Assembly (NCBI GenBank): GCA_013215375.1
Contig: JABSRB010000005.1
Coordinates: 787-42,814, forward strand
Length of the DNA: 42,028 bases
From: Oceanospirillaceae bacterium
GTDB lineage: Bacteria > Pseudomonadota > Gammaproteobacteria > Pseudomonadales > Balneatricaceae
Reading direction: 5' to 3'
The notes under the pieces are model-generated. The model was given only the letters and a program-made list of their open reading frames with translations. It searched no databases and was not told the origin of the DNA. Shown piece after piece: positions 38,342-42,028 of the stretch (position 1 is the stretch's first letter; each line of letters begins with the position of its first letter). A program made the translations under genes and the position numbers.

Positions 38342-39719
38342 CAACCACCTCTTTATGCGCATCCAGCTCAAACAACGGCATCAATATCTCTACTAAATTA
38401 GCGGGAGGCTTTTGCCGGCTGAGCTTATCTAGTGCTTTATACAACTGCTGACGTTGCTTACTTTGCAATTGCTCAAGTAACTTTGATACCTGATGATCTT
38501 CAATCTCTAGATTATCGCGCAGTGCATGATTGCGCCCTTGTATTGAACGATACACATACAAAAACCTAGCCAGCACTACATAGGGGAAATTTTTGTTAGC
38601 TATCGGCCCTTGTGTTGCCTCATACCCACCCAGAGACAGCCCTTTAATTTTAACCTTAGAGAGTTTGTCACCACTTAGCCAAGCAGTGGCAGAACCTAAT
38701 ATACCACCAGTAACAGCGCCTAGTAGAAAAGACTGCCCCGCTAACGCCAGATCAATAGCACCACCCGCACTAGCGCCAGCTAGGGCTGACACTTTGGTCA
38801 ACTGTGATTTATTTAACCCCCAGGCAAACCACTTTTTCGTATCAAATAAATCATCACTAAGTTGCAAGGCGCTCTGTTCACGTTTTAAATGTTGATGCTT
38901 AAAAAGCACCTGCAATTCATCATGTGCTTGTTTTTCACGTTTTCGCATCCAATGGTAATACTGCTGCGTGAGTATTGGCTGCAACTGCTTGGCCTGCTTC
39001 TCGTTTAATGCTTTTTGCTGCAGTTGATAACCACATAAATCTTCTATTAATTGCACGGCGATTAGACAGCTGTGTTCTTTTTGCAGCTGTCGTTGATCTT
39101 GAAATTCGTTGATGATGAGCTTCAATTGCTCAGCCCATGGCAAATACAACTGGGTAAACGCCTGCAGCAAGCTAATGTGCTGCTCCAGGTCTGCCGTTAC
39201 GGCATTGAACACTCTCACCAAACTAAAATATTGCACCAGCGCCTGCTGCCAGCTCTGTACATGCTCTGTATTACTAATGGGGTTAATAAGCGCCATGCTC
39301 GGCTGGCCCGTCCATCGGAGAATTTCCATTTCTGCTTCATAACCTGGCGAATACGGCCTTGAAGCATCCACCACATATAAAATCGCAGCACCTTGCATAA
39401 TTGGGCTCAATAAGGCTTGCTCATCAGGATATAATTGCTGACAGCTTTCATCTGCCAAAAACTGCTGGATACGCTGCGCGCGTTTATCAGCAGTAACCGT
39501 CTCACTTTTTAGCCATGCGAGTACTTTTGCAGGACGCTGAAAGCCCGGAGTATCCACTAGTCTATAACCATGCTTTTGCAACTTTATATCAAAAACTTGC
39601 GCTGCAGTAGTAGTGCCACTGCGCATAGAAATAGCCACACTATCGTCCCTTGCCAGGGTTGAAACGATCGATGATTTGCCTTTATTTGGGTGACCGACAA
39701 CAACAAAAGTAGGTATCAC
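38334..39719 (-). CDS. DUF3482-type GTPase
   Basis: 461-residue P-loop GTPase of an uncharacterised proteobacterial family. Walker A is GHPNKGKSS and G3 is DTPGF; the G4 motif is not a clear NKxD (ALINPISN). The middle is helical and Gln-rich. A glycine-zipper-like hydrophobic run, AGASAGGAIDLALAGQSF followed by LLGAVTGGILGSATAW, near residues 305-340 suggests membrane contact. Its start overlaps the DUF2868 stop by 4 bp (ATGA), so the two are translationally coupled and likely act as a pair. Confidence 0.88.
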   Translation of the reverse strand: MIPTFVVVGHPNKGKSSIVSTLARDDSVAISMRSGTTTAAQVFDIKLQKHGYRLVDTPGFQRPAKVLAWLKSETVTADKRAQRIQQFLADESCQQLYPDEQALLSPIMQGAAILYVVDASRPYSPGYEAEMEILRWTGQPSMALINPISNTEHVQSWQQALVQYFSLVRVFNAVTADLEQHISLLQAFTQLYLPWAEQLKLIINEFQDQRQLQKEHSCLIAVQLIEDLCGYQLQQKALNEKQAKQLQPILTQQYYHWMRKREKQAHDELQVLFKHQHLKREQSALQLSDDLFDTKKWFAWGLNKSQLTKVSALAGASAGGAIDLALAGQSFLLGAVTGGILGSATAWLSGDKLSKVKIKGLSLGGYEATQGPIANKNFPYVVLARFLYVYRSIQGRNHALRDNLEIEDHQVSKLLEQLQSKQRQQLYKALDKLSRQKPPANLVEILMPLFELDAHKEVVDA

Positions 39720-40825
39720 GTTAATCCCTCACAAACGACTAACTGCCAATTAGGCAAAGTAAAACAAAAGCGCCGCCATTCGTCTAAGTGCTGAGGCTCT
39801 ACCTTTTGAAATTGATCATTCACCCAATCAAGTACCAGTAACGTCCCGCTGGTTTCTCGCATAAAGTCCTCTAACTCTCCAAGCGGCGGCTCCCAAGCAG
39901 GCACGAGTATCACCTTGTCTCGACTATCTTTCAGTGCTGCAGAAATTTCTTTGCTGTCCGCCACATTTTCTATGTTAAAAACACTGTGCGGTATACCTAC
40001 TTTATCAAACAATTTTTTTTGCAGTACATCAGGCAACGCCATCCGCTGCAGTAAAATGGTCTGTGACAGATCTATGTTATGGCTAGCAATTGCTTGCAGC
40101 TGTGCTGATGCATTATTCCTTGGCTGCACTATTGAATGCTGCTCACACTCTAGTGAAAATTTTGCTGGTGCGGTACTGGCTCTTTTGAAACAAGAATAGC
40201 CCCAGGCATACATACATAAACGGGGTAGCAGCACATAACAACACTGCGCCATAAAGATATAACGCCACCATATATCAGCGGCGAGTAAATTGGGATTTAA
40301 CAATAACCTTGAGTCTTGCGCCAATGCTACTTGCTCTTTAACAGGCTGCGCTGACTCTACAAAAAACCAAGGTTGCGCTATTGCATTCAATACAGGATAA
40401 ACATGGTCGACACTTAATAGGGTGCTGCGCCAGACAAAAACCACATCGCTAAACAGCAGCAATACAAAAAAAGCCAGCAAAGAGCCGCAACTCAACACCA
40501 ATGCCAACTTCTGGCTCTGCAGAAAAAGCCAGGATGGATGTAATTTCAGTCTTTTTAAATCGGTTAAAGAAGCCAGCCATGCTCGCGGCCAAAACGGAAA
40601 ACTTAATAACATACTGGTGATATTTAACGGCGCTTTAAACAAAGTACACAATAGCGTCGCTAACAGCGTAAACAAAGGAAGGAACACAAAAAGAAGCAAT
40701 ATATACAAAAGGTTAACCCGCCCTAGCTGGTCACCGATCATGAGTGTTGTTGTCGTAAAAAAAGCAATGGTGAATGCCAGCACCGACAACCCATTCGCTA
40801 AACGTTGACTATTTTGGTTAACCAC
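39716..40825 (-). CDS. DUF2868 membrane protein
   Basis: 369 residues from GTG 40825, chosen because AAGGAG lies just upstream; a TTG at 40888 is an alternative. Four hydrophobic segments are seen: near SVLAFTIAFFTTTTLMIG, LLYILLLFVFLPLFTLLATL, LALVLSCGSLLAFFVLLLF and WRYIFMAQCCYVLLPRLCMY. A soluble C-terminal domain (VILVPAWEPPLGELEDFM ... LVLDWVNDQFQKVEP) follows. The family is uncharacterised and commonly next to DUF3482. First gene of the operon. Confidence 0.87.
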   Translation of the reverse strand: MVNQNSQRLANGLSVLAFTIAFFTTTTLMIGDQLGRVNLLYILLLFVFLPLFTLLATLLCTLFKAPLNITSMLLSFPFWPRAWLASLTDLKRLKLHPSWLFLQSQKLALVLSCGSLLAFFVLLLFSDVVFVWRSTLLSVDHVYPVLNAIAQPWFFVESAQPVKEQVALAQDSRLLLNPNLLAADIWWRYIFMAQCCYVLLPRLCMYAWGYSCFKRASTAPAKFSLECEQHSIVQPRNNASAQLQAIASHNIDLSQTILLQRMALPDVLQKKLFDKVGIPHSVFNIENVADSKEISAALKDSRDKVILVPAWEPPLGELEDFMRETSGTLLVLDWVNDQFQKVEPQHLDEWRRFCFTLPNWQLVVCEGLT

Positions 40826-40893
40826 CGACACTCCTTTTCGACACAACGGCTGGTAAAAAGGGAATAATAACAGACAATCCTCAATCAACAGCC

Positions 40894-40927
40894 AAAAAAA
40901 AGGGCAAATCCATAAGATTCGCCCTTG
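40894..40927 (-). terminator. Intrinsic terminator of the csp gene
   Basis: On the minus strand AAGGGCGAATC pairs with GATTTGCCCTT (one G-U) around TTATG, followed by a run of T. This separates csp from the DUF2868 operon. Confidence 0.88.
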
Positions 40928-40985
40928 ATTGAACTAAAATAACGACCAAATTAGCCGTTTTTTAGTCTAGCTATTAAACAGCTGC

Positions 40986-41192
40986 TTAGATAGCAACGAT
41001 GTTTTCAGCTTGTGGTCCTTTCTGACCTTCTGTAACGCTGAACTCAACACGCTGACCTTCAGCAAGAGTTTTGAAACCGTCGCCTGCGATTGCAGAGAAG
41101 TGAGCGAAAACGTCTGGACCAGACTCTTGCTCGATGAAACCGAAGCCTTTAGTTTCGTTGAACCATTTAACCGTACCAGTAGTTGTAGACAT
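40986..41192 (-). CDS. CspA-family cold-shock protein
   Basis: 68-residue OB-fold nucleic-acid chaperone. [15 protein letters not shown] (RNP1) and DVFAHFSAI (RNP2) are intact. ATG 41192 follows AGGAGACTATT; an upstream ATG at 41222 is rejected. Which paralogue it is cannot be told. The long leader suggests post-transcriptional control. Confidence 0.95.
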   Translation of the reverse strand: MSTTTGTVKWFNETKGFGFIEQESGPDVFAHFSAIAGDGFKTLAEGQRVEFSVTEGQKGPQAENIVAI

Positions 41193-41338
41193 AATAGTCT
41201 CCTGTAATTTAGTGTGTGCCAATGTGGCGAAATAGCAAAAAATAGACTGAAACTTAGAAACTACAAGGACGTGGAATTACGAATAAATCTGCGATTTGGA
41301 GCATGTAAATAAATAGACATTGTTTGTTGCTGGAACGC

Positions 41339-41367
41339 AATTTAACGCAACCCTCATTAAGAGTCAA
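41339..41367 (-). promoter_or_regulatory. Promoter of the csp gene
   Basis: On the minus strand TTGACT (41367-41362) and TAAATT (41344-41339) are 17 bp apart. This predicts a leader near 140 nt, the size usual for cspA-type mRNAs. I see no exact E. coli cold box in it. Confidence 0.55.
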
Positions 41368-41430
41368 CCAATGAGCTTACATATTTAAGTATTTATCGAA
41401 TGGGCAACTACTGTGCCAGTATCTACAATA

Positions 41431-41619
41431 TTATTGATGGCAAACAAATGCGTAGCCGTTTTCTGCAATCACCTTAATCGCATATATTTCATCCACTTTA
41501 TCTAAAAACCTGTGAAAGTTTCCACTAATGACTGTTTGATCAATATATAAGCTAAACCATTCATCTGGATTTCATGCCTTAACGGAATGGGTAGTAATTA
41601 CCAATTTAGCAGTAATCAT
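41431..41619 (-). pseudogene. Small reading frame with one in-frame TGA
   Basis: From ATG 41619 the frame reads MITAKLVITTHSVKA, then TGA (41574-41572), then NPDEWFSLYIDQTVISGNFH onward to CHQ and TAA at 41433-41431, 62 codons in all. The part after the TGA looks protein-like (aromatic and charged pattern) and has no start of its own. GGA lies before the ATG. The simplest reading is a nonsense-mutated small gene; recoding or sequence error are alternatives. Confidence 0.35.
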
Positions 41620-41752
41620 TTAAAATCCATCGAACAAATTAACCGGCAACCAGTAGCTACTATACTTAATTAACTACCGACTACAGGCAATTGAAGCTTA
41701 ACGCTAAATGAATTAAAATATGCATTCTACGGCTTAATAAAAGGAATTGAAT

Positions 41753-41863
41753 ATGAAAGAGCATAACGAAAGCAACCTTAAGGAGAAGCGCGCTGAATCT
41801 AATCGCAGAGCAACCGACCGTCGAGTGGCTAATAGACGCAGCACAGAACGACGCACCAAATAA
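41753..41863 (+). CDS. Arg-rich 36-residue protein
   Basis: ATG follows AAGGAATTGAAT, a good ribosome site. The product begins MKEHNESNLKEKRAE and ends in two near-repeats, SNRRATDRRV and ANRRSTERRT, about ten residues each. Highly basic, with no cysteine or hydrophobic core, it could be a nucleic-acid or acidic-surface binder. No family recognised. Confidence 0.5.
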   Translation: MKEHNESNLKEKRAESNRRATDRRVANRRSTERRTK

Positions 41864-41878
41864 CCACTAATGCTGCAA

Positions 41879-42028
41879 GAGGCTGTAAAAGTAATTGTGT
41901 AACTGCTCATAATCTATAACCTATTAAAAAGGGTAAATTATGAGCATTCTAATGGATCAAGAAAAACTCCAGGCTATGGCCGAAGAATTAGCCAAAGGCC
42001 TTAAAACTCCTGAAGACTTAAATAAATT
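41879..42028 (+). mobile_element. Left end of an IS256-family insertion sequence
   Basis: GAGGCTGTAAAAGTAATTGT (41879-41898), followed by GTAAC, resembles the terminal inverted repeats of IS256 elements and stands 61 bp before the transposase start. The element continues beyond the window, so the right end and target duplication cannot be seen. Confidence 0.65.
41940..42028 (+). CDS. IS256-family transposase, N-terminal fragment (runs off right edge)
   Basis: From ATG 41940 (AAAAAGGG upstream) the product reads MSILMDQEKLQAMAEELAKG then LKTPEDLNK. MDxxKLxAxAxELAKxLKTPEDL is the usual start of Mutator/IS256 DDE transposases. The catalytic domain lies outside the window, so intactness cannot be judged. 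Confidence 0.8.
   Translation, partial: MSILMDQEKLQAMAEELAKGLKTPEDLNK

Noticed and set aside
41193-41338. Cold box in the csp leader
   Set aside because: No close match to the E. coli cold box; only the leader length is cspA-like.

Overview
The window looks like chromosome of a marine-type gammaproteobacterium. The evidence is moderate-to-low GC, an aat-bpt-infA cluster, a complete SUF operon led by an IscR-type regulator and followed by sufT and sufE, an aroC-prmB-smrB block, a metG/apbC/dcd neighbourhood, and an E. coli-like ibpA. The genus cannot be settled by reading; a Cellvibrionales/Oceanospirillales-like lineage is an inference. Most of the window is housekeeping sequence. Accessory interest lies at the two ends and in several short regulatory elements.

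Layout. 1-3269 (-) is the N-terminal ~1,089 codons of a giant LapA-type surface adhesin: a retention module, a TAAG motif at residues 107-110, then nine tandem Ig-like domains with a five-domain (1,620 bp) super-repeat. Its leader (3270-3420) carries several inverted repeats, including a hairpin that displays the Shine-Dalgarno in its loop. 3870-5308 is trxB plus a type II peroxiredoxin. 5364-7306 holds the two N-degron aminoacyl transferases aat and bpt, then infA. 7433-10228 has a small unknown gene, proS and a short lytic transglycosylase. 10346-17130 is the SUF operon (iscR-like, sufB, C, D, S, A, T, E) with a sigma70 promoter overlapped by half of a type 1 IscR site. 17194-20889 has an unknown gene, pssA, marC, a DUF2185 gene and ibpA; ibpA has a sigma32-like promoter and a ROSE-type RNA thermometer. 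20978-24574 contains aroC, prmB, smrB and folE. 24916-33828 contains a TolC-family porin, two unknown genes (one built from a duplicated domain), dcd, apbC, trmA, a HopJ-family gene and metG, with a degenerate repeat on each side of hopJ-metG. 34124-37859 has bluB, a two-receiver response regulator and ETF-QO. 37943-40825 is an overlapping DUF2868-DUF3482-fosA operon. 40986-41367 is a CspA-type gene with a long leader. The right end has a possible broken small gene, an Arg-rich 36-residue protein, and the left end of an IS256-family insertion sequence that runs out of the window.

How the genes fit together. SUF builds Fe-S clusters, ApbC is a likely carrier, and ETF-QO and the IscR-like regulator are likely Fe-S clients. 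TrxB and the peroxiredoxin form a plausible peroxide-detoxification pair. PrmB (ribosomal protein L3 methylation), SmrB (collided-ribosome endonuclease), infA, metG, proS and trmA concern translation. The strongest leads are the LapA-type adhesin with its structured leader, the ROSE thermometer, the DUF2868/DUF3482 membrane-GTPase pair joined to an intact fosA, and the internally duplicated unknown protein. I saw no convincing wholly new multi-gene system; the DUF2868-DUF3482-fosA operon is the nearest candidate.
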